The notes: generated by a model not told the origin, from the sequence alone. 40,444 bases of DNA from an uncultured Gemmiger sp. (GCA_944388135.1 CALXHP010000075.1:1-40444), one strand, 5' to 3'; counted from the first letter of the stretch, positions 5,471-13,702 are shown. Program-made: numbers and translations.

Positions 5471-6307
5471 TTAGTGCACTTCGGGAGCCGGAACCGGCGC
5501 GCCAATGGGACGCGGGGCGCCTTCCACCCACTGGATGGCTTTCTTGGGGCACTTGGTGACACAGGTGCCGCAGCCGTTGCACTTGGTGTAGTCAATGACA
5601 GCCACATTGTCCTTGAGGAAGATGGCCTGCTGCGGGCAGTTGCGCACACACAGACCACAGGCGATGCAGCCGACCTTGCAGGTCTTGTTGACCACAGCGC
5701 CCTTGTCCTTGTTGGAGCACTTGACGGCAGGCTGAGGCGCAATGGGTTTCATCTGAATGACCTTGCGGGGGCAAACCACCGTGCAGGCGGTACAGCCAGT
5801 GCACTTGCTGCGGTCCACAACCGCCACACCGTTGACCACATGGATGGCGTCAAACTTGCAGGCACGGGTGCAATCGCCCAGGCCCAGGCAGCCGTAGGAG
5901 CAGGCACTGGGGCCACCGGCCACAGCCGCCGCTGCCGCACAGGTCTGGATGCCTTTGTAATCAAACCGCTTGCCGCAGTTTTCGCCGCCGGCGCAGATAA
6001 CCGTGGCACGCAGGCTGGGGCGGTCGGTTTCCTCGGCGCCCATGATGCGGTTGATGGCATCGGCAGTCTTATCGCCGCCGGGGGCACATTTGAAGGTCGG
6101 GGCACCATCTTCCACGATGGCCTTGGCGTAGTCGGCACATCCGGCATAACCGCAGCCGCCGCAGTTGGCACCGGCCAGACAATCGGTGATCTGTGCAATG
6201 CGGGGGTCCTCATACACAGCCATAAACTTGGAGGCCAGCACCAGGATAAAGCCGCCGACCAGACCCAGCACCACCAGCACGACGATAGCAAATACGATCG
6301 GGTTCAT
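5471..6307 (-). CDS. rnfB: Rnf complex subunit B (ferredoxin-accepting Fe-S protein)
   Basis: The 278-residue product starts with a membrane anchor (residues 5-27) followed by the 4Fe-4S motif around C43-C74 (CLAGANCGGCGYAGC, then C74). Four more cysteine clusters follow: C136-C150, then CTGCTACTVVCP near 169, CIACGLCVRNCP near 214, and CNGCGTCVTKCP near 243. RnfB takes electrons from reduced ferredoxin at the cytoplasmic face and passes them into the complex. It is the last gene of the operon, as is usual in clostridia, and is followed by a strong terminator. A short Pro-rich tail (APRPIGAPVPAPEVH) ends the protein. Confidence 0.95.
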   Translation of the reverse strand: MNPIVFAIVVLVVLGLVGGFILVLASKFMAVYEDPRIAQITDCLAGANCGGCGYAGCADYAKAIVEDGAPTFKCAPGGDKTADAINRIMGAEETDRPSLRATVICAGGENCGKRFDYKGIQTCAAAAAVAGGPSACSYGCLGLGDCTRACKFDAIHVVNGVAVVDRSKCTGCTACTVVCPRKVIQMKPIAPQPAVKCSNKDKGAVVNKTCKVGCIACGLCVRNCPQQAIFLKDNVAVIDYTKCNGCGTCVTKCPKKAIQWVEGAPRPIGAPVPAPEVH

Positions 6308-6325
6308 TCTCTCTATTCCCCTTTC

Positions 6326-6967
6326 TTACAGAATCGCGTTGATGATGTTTTCCACCAGGCCGCCGAAGCCCATGAAGCTCAGCGAGGTGATGGCCGCAGA
6401 GACCAGCGTGATGGGCAGGCCCTTGAAGCTTTCCGGCGGGTTGGAATTTTCCACCCGCTGACGCACGCCGCAGAAGAGCAGCATGGCCACCAGGAAGCCC
6501 ACACCGGCACCGGCCGCGCAGATCAGCGCTTCGGCAAAAGCCAGCCCGAAACCGGACTCAGCCACAATGGCGGAGTAATCCTGCACGGCCAGGATGGTAA
6601 CGCCCAGCACGCAGCAGTTGGTGGTGATCAGGGGCAGATACACGCCCAGGGACTGGTACAAAGCCGGGACGTAACGCTTCAGGGTGATCTCGATAAGCTG
6701 GACAAGAACAGCAATGACCAGAATGAAGATGATGGTCTGCATGTAGCCCAGGTTGAAGGCATCCAGCAGGAAGATCTGCAGCGGGAAGGTAACCGCCGTG
6801 GCGATGACCATGACCACGATAACGGCCATGCCCATGCCGAAGGAGGAGTCCAGTTTCTTGGAAACGCCCAGGAAGGGGCAGATGCCGAGGAACTGCACCA
6901 GAACATAGTTATTGACCAGGATCATGCTGAAGAAGATCGTGGCAAAGGTTGCGATGTGAGAACTCAT
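6326..6967 (-). CDS. rnfA: Rnf complex subunit A (membrane)
   Basis: The 213-residue, six-helix membrane protein has the family start SHIATFATIFFSMILVNNYV and the phrases QFLGICPFLGVSKK and TTNCCVLG, whose cysteines bind the membrane-embedded Fe-S cluster shared with RnfE. It is homologous to RnfE and NqrE. The start overlaps the rnfE stop by four bases, and rnfB follows 18 bases later. Confidence 0.95.
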   Translation of the reverse strand: MSSHIATFATIFFSMILVNNYVLVQFLGICPFLGVSKKLDSSFGMGMAVIVVMVIATAVTFPLQIFLLDAFNLGYMQTIIFILVIAVLVQLIEITLKRYVPALYQSLGVYLPLITTNCCVLGVTILAVQDYSAIVAESGFGLAFAEALICAAGAGVGFLVAMLLFCGVRQRVENSNPPESFKGLPITLVSAAITSLSFMGFGGLVENIINAIL

Positions 6968-7659
6968 TCTTCAGCACCCCCTTTCTGATCCGCTTTGGCA
7001 GCGTCGATCTGCTCCAGCATCACGTCGCCGCAGGTTTTGCGCTCGATGGGTTTGTTGAGCTTGCGCTCCAGCCAGACACAGCCGGCCATCAGGCAGCCGA
7101 ACACGAAGAAGCCGCCGGGGGCCGAGTTCATCACCGTCATACGGTCCACGCTCTCGGGGATGATGGTGATGCCCAGCCAGCTGCCGCTGCCGATGATCTC
7201 ACGGATGGAGGACATCAGCGCCATGGTGAGAATGTAACCGATGCCCATGCCAAGACCGTCCAGGGCGGAATCCACCACGGTGTTCTTGCAGGCAAACATC
7301 TCGGCACGACCGAGGATGATGCAGTTGACAACGATCAACGCCAGGAAAACGCCCAGGGACTTGTACAGGTCCGGTACAAAGGCCTGCAGCACCATCTGGA
7401 CTACCGTAACGAAGGTGGCGATGATGACGATGTAGCAAGGCAGATGCACCTTGCCGGGGATGGCCTTGCGCAGGGCCGAGATAACGATATTGGAGCAGAC
7501 CAGCACGAAGGTCATGGACAGGCCCATGCCCACCGCGCCGGAAACGGTGGTGGTGACGGCCAGTGCGGAGCAGCAGCCCAGCACCAGGCGCAGAACGGGG
7601 TTTTCACGAATGATGCCCGCGGTAAATACTTTCCATTTGCTCGGTTTTTCAGCCATCAT
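6964..7659 (-). CDS. rnfE: Rnf complex subunit E (membrane)
   Basis: The 231-residue protein has six predicted helices and the phrases NPVLRLVLGCCSALAVT and IVVNCIILGRAEMFA. The paired cysteines match those that hold the shared Fe-S cluster with RnfA. A charged C-terminal tail (KADQKGGAEE) is cytoplasmic. The ATG overlaps the TAA of rnfG (TAATG), and a second ATG follows directly. Confidence 0.95.
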   Translation of the reverse strand: MMAEKPSKWKVFTAGIIRENPVLRLVLGCCSALAVTTTVSGAVGMGLSMTFVLVCSNIVISALRKAIPGKVHLPCYIVIIATFVTVVQMVLQAFVPDLYKSLGVFLALIVVNCIILGRAEMFACKNTVVDSALDGLGMGIGYILTMALMSSIREIIGSGSWLGITIIPESVDRMTVMNSAPGGFFVFGCLMAGCVWLERKLNKPIERKTCGDVMLEQIDAAKADQKGGAEE

Positions 7660-8234
7660 TACATACCCCCTTTGATTTCGTTGGTATAGCAGTCGATGGC
7701 CGCGTTCACGGCAGAAAAGACCGCATTGCTGGAATAGGTAGCGCTGGCCACACCATCCACAGGGTTACCGCTGGAGACGGCGCCGCCATTCCAGCCGATG
7801 AAGCCGGAAGTAAAGCTCTCGTCCGCCACCTTGGAACCGATGCCGGTGGTCTGGGTGGAAGCATCCACGCTGATGTTGGAGATGGCACCATTGGCGTCAA
7901 AGGCCACATAGACGGTAACATCCTTGCCGGAGTAGCCGGAAGAAGCAGCCTTGACGGCAGCCGCACCGGAGGCGGTGGTAACAGCACCTTCCACATCCTC
8001 CGTGCTGATATCGGCCACCTCGGTCAGGTCCGCATCGGTGGTACCCTCGGGCAGCACCGACAGATAGGCAGCCAGGGTCTCGGCCTTGGTGTTTTCTTCG
8101 ATAATGGGGGCGGTCACATCGTTGAGGACCGCCAGCAGGGCGCTGCATACCAGGCAGATGACTACCAGCACAATGACCGGCAGGACCAGTTCCTTAAAGG
8201 CGCTCTGCTTTTCCGGGGTCTGGTTGTTTGCCAT
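7659..8234 (-). CDS. rnfG: Rnf complex subunit G (covalent FMN protein)
   Basis: The 191-residue product has one N-terminal membrane helix (17-38) and an extracytoplasmic FMN-binding domain. The flavin-attachment motif is usually SGAT; here it reads VDGVASATYSSNAV, leaving Thr166 as the probable attachment residue with the Gly replaced. FMN transferase (ApbE) would be needed and is not in the window. The gene overlaps rnfD at its start and rnfE at its end, so expression is tightly coupled. Confidence 0.93.
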   Translation of the reverse strand: MANNQTPEKQSAFKELVLPVIVLVVICLVCSALLAVLNDVTAPIIEENTKAETLAAYLSVLPEGTTDADLTEVADISTEDVEGAVTTASGAAAVKAASSGYSGKDVTVYVAFDANGAISNISVDASTQTTGIGSKVADESFTSGFIGWNGGAVSSGNPVDGVASATYSSNAVFSAVNAAIDCYTNEIKGGM

Positions 8235-9202
8235 CAGTCAGCACCCCCTTCCTTTTTTGCTTTGGCTTTTTTGGCTTTCTTGTAGCCCAGAGGTACCTGA
8301 TGTCCCCAGGCGTTGAACCAGGGCACCATGAGGTTGCCCAGCAGGATGGCAAAGCTCATGCCTTCGTTCATGCTGGCAAAGTGACGGATCAGGAAAGTCA
8401 ACAGGCCGATGAAGATGCCATAGAACAGCTTGCCTTTGGTGGTAAAGGGGCTGGTGACATAGTCGGTGGCCATAAATACCGCACCGAACAGCAGGCCGCC
8501 AGCCATGCACTCCATCAGAGCCACATAGGGGTCACGGGTGTAGAGCAGGGTCAGGATGTAGCAGGTTGCCACAATGCTGACGGGAATGGTAGCCTGGATG
8601 GTACCGGTGGCCAGCAGAATGGCAAAACCGGCCAGGATGGCCAGGACACAGGTCTCGCCCAGCATACCGCCATGGAGACCCAGGAACATATCCATGAAGT
8701 TGACGGCACCCAGATCCACCGAGGAAGAAAGGGGCGTGGCGGAAGCCAGCGCATCCACCGCCATATCGGGGTAAACGTAGGCCGTCATGCGGGCGGTGAA
8801 GCCCAGGAACAGCACGATACGTCCCACCAGGGCAGGGTTGGCAAAGTTGTAGCCAATGCCGCCAAACAGCTGCTTGGTAATGACGATGGCCACAAAAGCG
8901 CCCACCACTGCGATCCACAGCGGCATGCCCACCGGCATGTTCAGGGCCAGGATGATGCCCGTCACCACAGCGGAGAGATCCCCCACCGTGTTGGGCTTAT
9001 GGGTCAGAAGTTCATACAGGTATTCAAACGCCACACAGGCAAAGGTGGTCACGACCACCTGAAGCAGTGCCTGTACACCGAAGATCAGGGCCGAAGCCAG
9101 GACACAGGGCAGCAGGGCGATGACAACATAGCCCATGAGGCCGCGGGTCGTGGAATGGTCCCGGATATGCGGCGAGGCGGTTACAAGCAAACGTTCTTCC
9201 AT
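8234..9202 (-). CDS. rnfD: Rnf complex subunit D (membrane, covalent FMN)
   Basis: The 322-residue product has multiple membrane helices and begins LLVTASPHIRDHSTTRGLM, typical of RnfD. Thr156 in ALASATPLSS is the expected covalent FMN attachment residue. RnfD relays electrons across the membrane and contributes to ion pumping. The C terminus is Lys-rich (KKAKKAKAKKEG). It starts three bases after the rnfC stop and ends overlapping rnfG. Confidence 0.95.
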   Translation of the reverse strand: MEERLLVTASPHIRDHSTTRGLMGYVVIALLPCVLASALIFGVQALLQVVVTTFACVAFEYLYELLTHKPNTVGDLSAVVTGIILALNMPVGMPLWIAVVGAFVAIVITKQLFGGIGYNFANPALVGRIVLFLGFTARMTAYVYPDMAVDALASATPLSSSVDLGAVNFMDMFLGLHGGMLGETCVLAILAGFAILLATGTIQATIPVSIVATCYILTLLYTRDPYVALMECMAGGLLFGAVFMATDYVTSPFTTKGKLFYGIFIGLLTFLIRHFASMNEGMSFAILLGNLMVPWFNAWGHQVPLGYKKAKKAKAKKEGGAD

Positions 9203-9205
9203 TTG

Positions 9206-10543
9206 TTATTTGCCTCCTTTCCGCAATTCAGACATGTACCACGCCTTGGCCAGCGTCATGGTCTGGCTGACAGGGCGCTTGGCCGGGCAGGCATAGCTGC
9301 AGCTGCCGCAGGCCACGCAAAGATCCACACAGCGGGCCTTCAGGGCATCGAAATCCTTATTGTTGAAGGCTTCGGCCACCACCACAGGTTCCAGACCCAT
9401 GGGGCAGGCGTCGATGCAGCGGCCGCAGCGGATACAGGCAGATGCTTCGGGCAGATCGGCGGCCTTCTTGCTGAAGAGCAGCAGACCGTTGTTCTGCTTC
9501 AGGACCGGGAAATCGGCGCTGGGGGCGGCACCACCCATCATGGGGCCGCCGAAGATGATCTTGCCCAGCTCCACATCGGGCTTGATCCCGCCGCAGGCTT
9601 CAATGACATCCCTGTAGAGGGTGCCGATGGGCACTTCCACGTTCTGGGGTTTTGCGATGGCGTCCCCTTCCACCGTCACACGCTTGGTGATCAGCGGCAT
9701 ACCGGTCTTGAGGTACTTGCCCAGGGTGGAAACACTGGTCACATTCATGATGATGCAGCCCACATCGGCAGGCAGACCCGCCTTGCCGGAAGGCCCGACC
9801 TGGGGTACTTCCCGGCCGGTGCAGGTCTCCACCAGGGTTTTCTCAGCGCCCTGGGGGTACCGGGTGGGAAGGGGCTTGACGCTGACGCCGGCCATCTCCC
9901 GGACCAGAGAGCACATCAGGTCGATGCACTCCGGCTTGTTGCGTTCAATGCCGATGATGCAGTTGGGAATGTTGCAGTACTTCATTACGGCGGCAATGCC
10001 CGAAATGATGGTATCGCTGCATTCCAGCATTTCGCGGCAGTCGGTGGTCAGATACGGCTCACACTCGGCAGCATTGATGAGCAGCGTATCGACGGTATTG
10101 GCCGCCAGCTTTACATGGGTCGGGAAACCGGCACCGCCGACGCCTACCAGGCCGCAGGCCTGGATGGCGGCCAGCAGGCTGGCTTTGTCGGTGACCGTGG
10201 GCGGAACGCAGGCCGGATCCACGGTCTGCTGGCCGTCTGCCTTGATCGCCACAGCCGTGGTCATCACGCCGTTGACCATCCGCATCGGGGCCACATCCTG
10301 TACGGTACCCGACACGCTGGAGTGGATGTTGGCACTGACAAAACCACCGGCCTTGCCGATCAGAGTGCCGACCATAACGGTGTCGCCCTTTTTGACGACG
10401 GGTTCCGCAGGAGCACCGATGTGCATCGACATGGGAATGATGACGTGCTCGGGCACCGCCATCTTGACCGTCGGCTGCCCTGCCGTCCCCTTCACATGCG
10501 GCACGCTCGCGCCTTTGGCGGAACGCTTTAGGGACTTGAACAA
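9206..10543 (-). CDS. rnfC: Rnf complex subunit C (NADH/FMN and Fe-S protein)
   Basis: RnfC is the peripheral subunit that exchanges electrons with NAD. The 445-residue product has a Gly-rich NADH/FMN-binding region (GVGGAGFPTHVK, then NAAECEPYL) and two 4Fe-4S motifs near the C terminus, CIRCGRCIDACP and CVACGSCSYACP. I place the start at a TTG (10543) giving FKSLKRSAKGASVPHVKG, with GGGGG eight bases upstream. The upstream ATG frame (to 10633) would add 30 unlike residues and overlap the promoter. First gene of rnfCDGEAB. Confidence 0.92.
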   Translation of the reverse strand: MFKSLKRSAKGASVPHVKGTAGQPTVKMAVPEHVIIPMSMHIGAPAEPVVKKGDTVMVGTLIGKAGGFVSANIHSSVSGTVQDVAPMRMVNGVMTTAVAIKADGQQTVDPACVPPTVTDKASLLAAIQACGLVGVGGAGFPTHVKLAANTVDTLLINAAECEPYLTTDCREMLECSDTIISGIAAVMKYCNIPNCIIGIERNKPECIDLMCSLVREMAGVSVKPLPTRYPQGAEKTLVETCTGREVPQVGPSGKAGLPADVGCIIMNVTSVSTLGKYLKTGMPLITKRVTVEGDAIAKPQNVEVPIGTLYRDVIEACGGIKPDVELGKIIFGGPMMGGAAPSADFPVLKQNNGLLLFSKKAADLPEASACIRCGRCIDACPMGLEPVVVAEAFNNKDFDALKARCVDLCVACGSCSYACPAKRPVSQTMTLAKAWYMSELRKGGK

Positions 10544-10635
10544 ACTATTTCCCCCATTTCCTTTTTTTCTTGGCAATGCAGATATGCCGCTGCCACGGCA
10601 AACTTTCCCTGCAATGCTCCAAAGTATACTCAATT

Positions 10636-10663
10636 ATTTTACCATTTTAAAGCGGCAAGTCAA
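10636..10663 (-). promoter_or_regulatory. Promoter of the rnf operon
   Basis: TTGACT (10658-10663), a 16-base spacer and TAAAAT (10636-10641) on the minus strand, about 90 bases before the rnfC start. Confidence 0.7.
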
Positions 10664-10711
10664 GGTGCCCAGTCGGACAAGGCTTTGCATTTTGTCCAAG
10701 AGCGCAATTTC

Positions 10712-10736
10712 TGCAACAATTTGCGCAAATGTTGCA
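10712..10736. promoter_or_regulatory. Palindromic operator candidate between rnf and the 45-residue gene
   Basis: TGCAACA and TGTTGCA flank a central TTTGCGCAAA, so the whole 25 bases read as a palindrome with one extra A on the left. It lies upstream of both divergent promoters, the place of a shared regulator site. The motif does not match a Rex site that I can recognise. Confidence 0.5.
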
Positions 10737-10751
10737 AAGGATGTACGATGC

Positions 10752-10780
10752 TTGCATCTTTTGGCGGTTTATGGTAGTAT
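10752..10780 (+). promoter_or_regulatory. Promoter of the 45-residue membrane protein gene
   Basis: TTGCAT (10752-10757), a 17-base spacer ending in TGG, and TAGTAT (10775-10780). Confidence 0.65.
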
Positions 10781-10827
10781 GTTGGTAATAATCGCTGTGC
10801 AGCTGTTTTTCTGCAAAGGAGGCAGGT

Positions 10828-10965
10828 ATGAAACACCTTGGTAAACTCTTGGCCCTTCTGGCAGCAGCCGGTGGACTGCTGGCCCTCACCGTCCTGCTCT
10901 GCCGGCGCGGCAGACGCCGTAAACGCGCCTCCTATGTAACCATGTTCCGGTACGAAAACCCATAA
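10828..10965 (+). CDS. 45-residue single-pass membrane protein
   Basis: The ORF has AAGGAGG six bases before its ATG, its own promoter, and a strong terminator directly after its stop. The product starts MKHLGKLLALLAAAGG, continues with a Leu/Ala membrane segment (about residues 5-25), then a cluster CRRGRRRKR and a tail ending MFRYENP. By the positive-inside rule the C terminus should be cytoplasmic. I know no family for it. It is transcribed divergently from rnf across a palindromic site, so a link to Rnf expression or assembly is possible but unproven. Confidence 0.7.
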   Translation: MKHLGKLLALLAAAGGLLALTVLLCRRGRRRKRASYVTMFRYENP

Positions 10966-11004
10966 AAATTGCCCCGATGCTTTGACGGCACCGGGGCAAT
11001 TTTT
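10964..11004. terminator. Bidirectional terminator
   Basis: Perfect 13-base arms AAAAATTGCCCCG (10964-10976) and CGGGGCAATTTTT (10992-11004) serve the 45-residue gene on the plus strand and the dipeptidase gene on the minus strand. Confidence 0.9.
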
Positions 11005-11017
11005 ATGATTCTCTTCT

Positions 11018-12415
11018 TTACAGATCGATGTCCTGCAGACGCAGCAGGGCCAGGATGTAGATCTTCAGTGCTTCCATCAGTTTTTCAAAGGGAGCACCCT
11101 CATTGGCGCCATGCATGGGTCCGGCAAACTCGGGGATCTCCAGATCGGTATGTTCCGGGCCAAAGCTGACCGCATAGGGGAAGTGGCGGGCATAGGTGCC
11201 GCCGCCCATGGTGAAGGGCGTCTTGTTTTCCCCTGTCACCTCATTGTAGGTGGTGATCAGCGTCTGGATTGCCGGACTGTCGGCAGCAATATAGAACGGG
11301 ACCCGGCTGGTGAGCTTTTCCAGATGGGCCGCACTGCCGCAGATCTTTTCCATGGCGGCGGTCATTTTTTCGGGATCGGTATTGGTGGGATACCGGCAGT
11401 CAAAGCTCTGACGGATCACACCATCTTTCATCTCGATGGTTCCGCCGATGATAGTCAGCGGATCAAACAGACCGTCATTGGCAGCGATGCCCAGCGTGCT
11501 GCCGTCGGTGGCAGCATGCAGCGTCTGCAACACGTTCAAGTAGGCCTGTTCCTGCTGGGTGCAGATACCGCTTTCCAGCAGGCAATGTACCAGCAAACCG
11601 ATGGCATTGACGGTTCCCTCCGGCATGGCCGCGTGACCGCTCTTGCCCCAGCCGTGGAGCACCGTAGTGCCGTTCTCCCCTGCTTCCGCCGTCACACCCT
11701 CGGTGAGCTTGATGGCCTCCAGCGCCACCCGCACCGTGCAGGATGCCCGGTCAGGCACTGCGTTGCGGGCCACACCACCGGCAAAGTCCACGATCACCCC
11801 GTTTTCCAGCTTGGGGCTGACGATCTCACCGTTGAAACCGCCCTTTTCACCGTTGCACACCGGAAATTCCGCATCCGGGGTAAAACAGAAGGCCGGCATG
11901 GGATAGTGCTCGGCGTAGTAATCCACGTCGTGCATATTGGTCTCCTCGTTGGCACCCAACAAGGCACGAACCGGATACTTCAGCGCTACGCCACTCTCTT
12001 TGAGATATTTCAGGGCATACAGACAGAGGATGCCGGGTCCCTTGTCATCGGCCACACCGCGGCCCAACAGCCAGCCATCCCGGACCCGTACTGTGTAAGG
12101 ATCGGCATCCCAGCCATTCCCCTCCGGCACTACGTCCACGTGGGTGATGGTGGCCAGGAATTTCTGCCCCTCGGAGATCGGGCCGGTTTCTGCCCACCCG
12201 ATGTAGCCGTCGGCATTGTGGGTCTCCAGTCCCAGCTCGGCGGCAATTTCCAGCGCTTTGTCCAAGGCAGCCTTGGGGCCGGCGCCGAAGGGAGCGCCCG
12301 GCTCCGGCGTACCTTCTACACTGGGCACTGCCACCAGACGGGTAATGTCACGGAGAATATTCTCACGGTTTTGTTCAGCAAAGGCGTCAATGGACACCCA
12401 ACGGGGATCATTCAT
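11018..12415 (-). CDS. pepV: M20-family dipeptidase (PepV/Sapep-like)
   Basis: The 465-residue product is a zinc or manganese peptidase that splits dipeptides in the cytoplasm. Metal and catalytic motifs are present: THVDVVPEG (H92, D94), GRGVADDKGP (D123 bridging region), GANEET (E157 catalytic, E158 metal) and TPDAEFP (D181). The first motif reads THVDVVP where the family usually has GHLDVVP. Length and C-terminal motif (GGGTYARHFP, then HGANE) are normal for the family. It has its own promoter and shares the terminator at 10964-11004. GGGAGG precedes the start. Confidence 0.9.
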   Translation of the reverse strand: MNDPRWVSIDAFAEQNRENILRDITRLVAVPSVEGTPEPGAPFGAGPKAALDKALEIAAELGLETHNADGYIGWAETGPISEGQKFLATITHVDVVPEGNGWDADPYTVRVRDGWLLGRGVADDKGPGILCLYALKYLKESGVALKYPVRALLGANEETNMHDVDYYAEHYPMPAFCFTPDAEFPVCNGEKGGFNGEIVSPKLENGVIVDFAGGVARNAVPDRASCTVRVALEAIKLTEGVTAEAGENGTTVLHGWGKSGHAAMPEGTVNAIGLLVHCLLESGICTQQEQAYLNVLQTLHAATDGSTLGIAANDGLFDPLTIIGGTIEMKDGVIRQSFDCRYPTNTDPEKMTAAMEKICGSAAHLEKLTSRVPFYIAADSPAIQTLITTYNEVTGENKTPFTMGGGTYARHFPYAVSFGPEHTDLEIPEFAGPMHGANEGAPFEKLMEALKIYILALLRLQDIDL

Positions 12416-12451
12416 GGAAGTACCTCCCAGGATAAATTGTAGGTTGCCCTT

Positions 12452-12479
12452 AGTATAGCACAGACATCCAAAATGTAAA
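12452..12479 (-). promoter_or_regulatory. Promoter of the dipeptidase gene
   Basis: TTTACA (12474-12479), a 16-base spacer ending in TGC, and TATACT (12452-12457) on the minus strand, with an extended -10. Confidence 0.6.
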
Positions 12480-12505
12480 GAGCCGGGCTCCGGTGCAGGA
12501 AGCTA

Positions 12506-12534
12506 TTGACAGGACTCGCTATTTGTGATATATA
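12506..12534 (+). promoter_or_regulatory. Promoter of the PadR operon
   Basis: TTGACA (12506-12511), a 17-base spacer and TATATA (12529-12534). The operator palindrome begins inside the -10. Confidence 0.75.
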
Positions 12535-12550
12535 GTATTTAGCAATACTA
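12533..12550. promoter_or_regulatory. Likely PadR operator
   Basis: TAGTATT and AATACTA, perfect 7-base arms around TAGC, overlap the -10 and the transcription start region of the padR gene. Position and shape fit autorepression by the PadR protein encoded 30 bases on. Confidence 0.65.
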
Positions 12551-12579
12551 AATATTTCTAAATAAAAGGGAGGGATCTT

Positions 12580-12948
12580 ATGGCAACAGACAGCGAACAA
12601 CGGTTTGCCCGACAGTTGAAAAAAGGCGTATTGGAAATGCTGGTGCTCAGCCTTCTGGCCGAAAAGCCGGGGCACGGGTACGAATTGATTGTACGGCTGC
12701 GGGAAAGCGGCGACGGTCTGCTGGACCTGAAAGAAGGAACGCTCTACCCTATTTTATATCGGCTGGAGGAGGAAGGGTGTATCTCCTCGGTCTGGAACAG
12801 CCCGGACGGCAAATTTTCCCCGGGTAAAGTTCCCCGGCGTGTGTATACCGTTACCGAAACGGGACACGCCATGCTGGCCAGGGAAACCGAAACATGGCGC
12901 CTCTTTGTAAACTGTGTGGAGCAATATCTGGGGAGGGACTCACAATGA
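12580..12948 (+). CDS. PadR-family transcriptional regulator
   Basis: The 122-residue product has the PadR winged-helix pattern: FARQLKKGVLEMLVLSLLAEKPGHGYELI, then LDLKEGTLYPILYRLEEEGCISS, then PRRVYTVTETGHAML in the wing. The C-terminal helix (ETWRLFVNCVEQYLG) is for dimer formation. It is followed with an ATGA overlap by a HAAS-domain membrane protein. This is a common pairing in which the PadR-like repressor controls the membrane protein. A palindrome over its promoter suggests autorepression; the inducer is unknown. GGGAGG precedes the ATG. Confidence 0.93.
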   Translation: MATDSEQRFARQLKKGVLEMLVLSLLAEKPGHGYELIVRLRESGDGLLDLKEGTLYPILYRLEEEGCISSVWNSPDGKFSPGKVPRRVYTVTETGHAMLARETETWRLFVNCVEQYLGRDSQ

Positions 12949-13664
12949 AATGGAAGATCGGCAATACAACCGTAGATGTTCTGCCGCCTGTCAAAAGATA
13001 TATGAATGCGATCGAACGCCGCCTGCGGGTTGATCGCAAGACCAAAATACGCATTATGACCGAACTGGCCAGTGATTTTCAGAGCCGCCGGGAGAGCGGA
13101 CAGACCGACGAAGCCATCATGGAAGAGCTGGGCACGCCGGAGGAAGTGGCCGCAGAGTTCAACGAGGCATTGGACGGCGACATCGTACGGCCCGTCCTGC
13201 GCTGGCGTTGGGGCTTTGTGGCATTGGCCGTTGCGGTACTTCTGGCAAAGCTGATCCTGCCCCAAATCACCTGGCAGATGTCCGGCGCCGGCAGCATCGG
13301 GATCATTGGCGGTGCCGACGGGCCCACCTCAATTTTCGTTTCTGCAAACGCCCCCACAGGAATTTGGAACATCCTCCCCTGGCTTTTGGGATGCGCTGCC
13401 GGCTTTTTGTCGGCAGGCTGGTGCCGGGTCGGTTCTCCCAAACGCTACGCAGTACCTCTGGTATTTTGCCTGCTGGGGCTTGCGCAGCAGGTGGTCCTGC
13501 TTCTGTCGATGGGGTATTTGTATGCTTCTGCAGTGCCAGGTGTTTTTCCGTCAATTTCTTTTGGCGCCGATTTTCTGTGGAGCTTCTTTGGGCAAAACGG
13601 CAGTTGGCTTTGCCTTGTCGTACTGGTCTGGACGATCTGGGCATGGCGCCGGACCCGAAAATGA
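12945..13664 (+). CDS. HAAS/DUF1700-like membrane protein carrying a GIIGGADGPT motif
   Basis: The 239-residue product begins MKWKIGNTTV, with GGGAGGG before the ATG that overlaps the padR stop. Residues 35-75 (RIMTELASDFQSRRESG, then AIMEELGTPEEVAAEFN) form the HAAS-type helical domain usually found next to PadR regulators. Four hydrophobic segments follow (about 88-107, 138-158, 168-196 and 219-236). Residues 118-131 read IGIIGGADGPTSIF, which matches the signature of the beta subunit of sodium-pumping decarboxylases (OadB/GcdB) and is not expected in this family. The protein is otherwise too short to be such a subunit. Function is unknown; sensing or regulation of a membrane process is likely. 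Confidence 0.8.
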   Translation: MKWKIGNTTVDVLPPVKRYMNAIERRLRVDRKTKIRIMTELASDFQSRRESGQTDEAIMEELGTPEEVAAEFNEALDGDIVRPVLRWRWGFVALAVAVLLAKLILPQITWQMSGAGSIGIIGGADGPTSIFVSANAPTGIWNILPWLLGCAAGFLSAGWCRVGSPKRYAVPLVFCLLGLAQQVVLLLSMGYLYASAVPGVFPSISFGADFLWSFFGQNGSWLCLVVLVWTIWAWRRTRK

Positions 13665-13702
13665 ATGGATGATTTTTGCCATCAAAAAAGTGGATTTTTT
13701 TC

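Noticed and set aside
8228-10531. Open frame of 767 codons on the plus strand opposite rnfC and rnfD
   Set aside because: It mirrors the codon pattern of the strongly supported minus-strand rnf genes, is His/Gly/Gln-rich with no domain, and has no ribosome binding site. The same applies to long antisense frames at 5381-6988, 16052-18814, 18884-20953 and 30892-32583.
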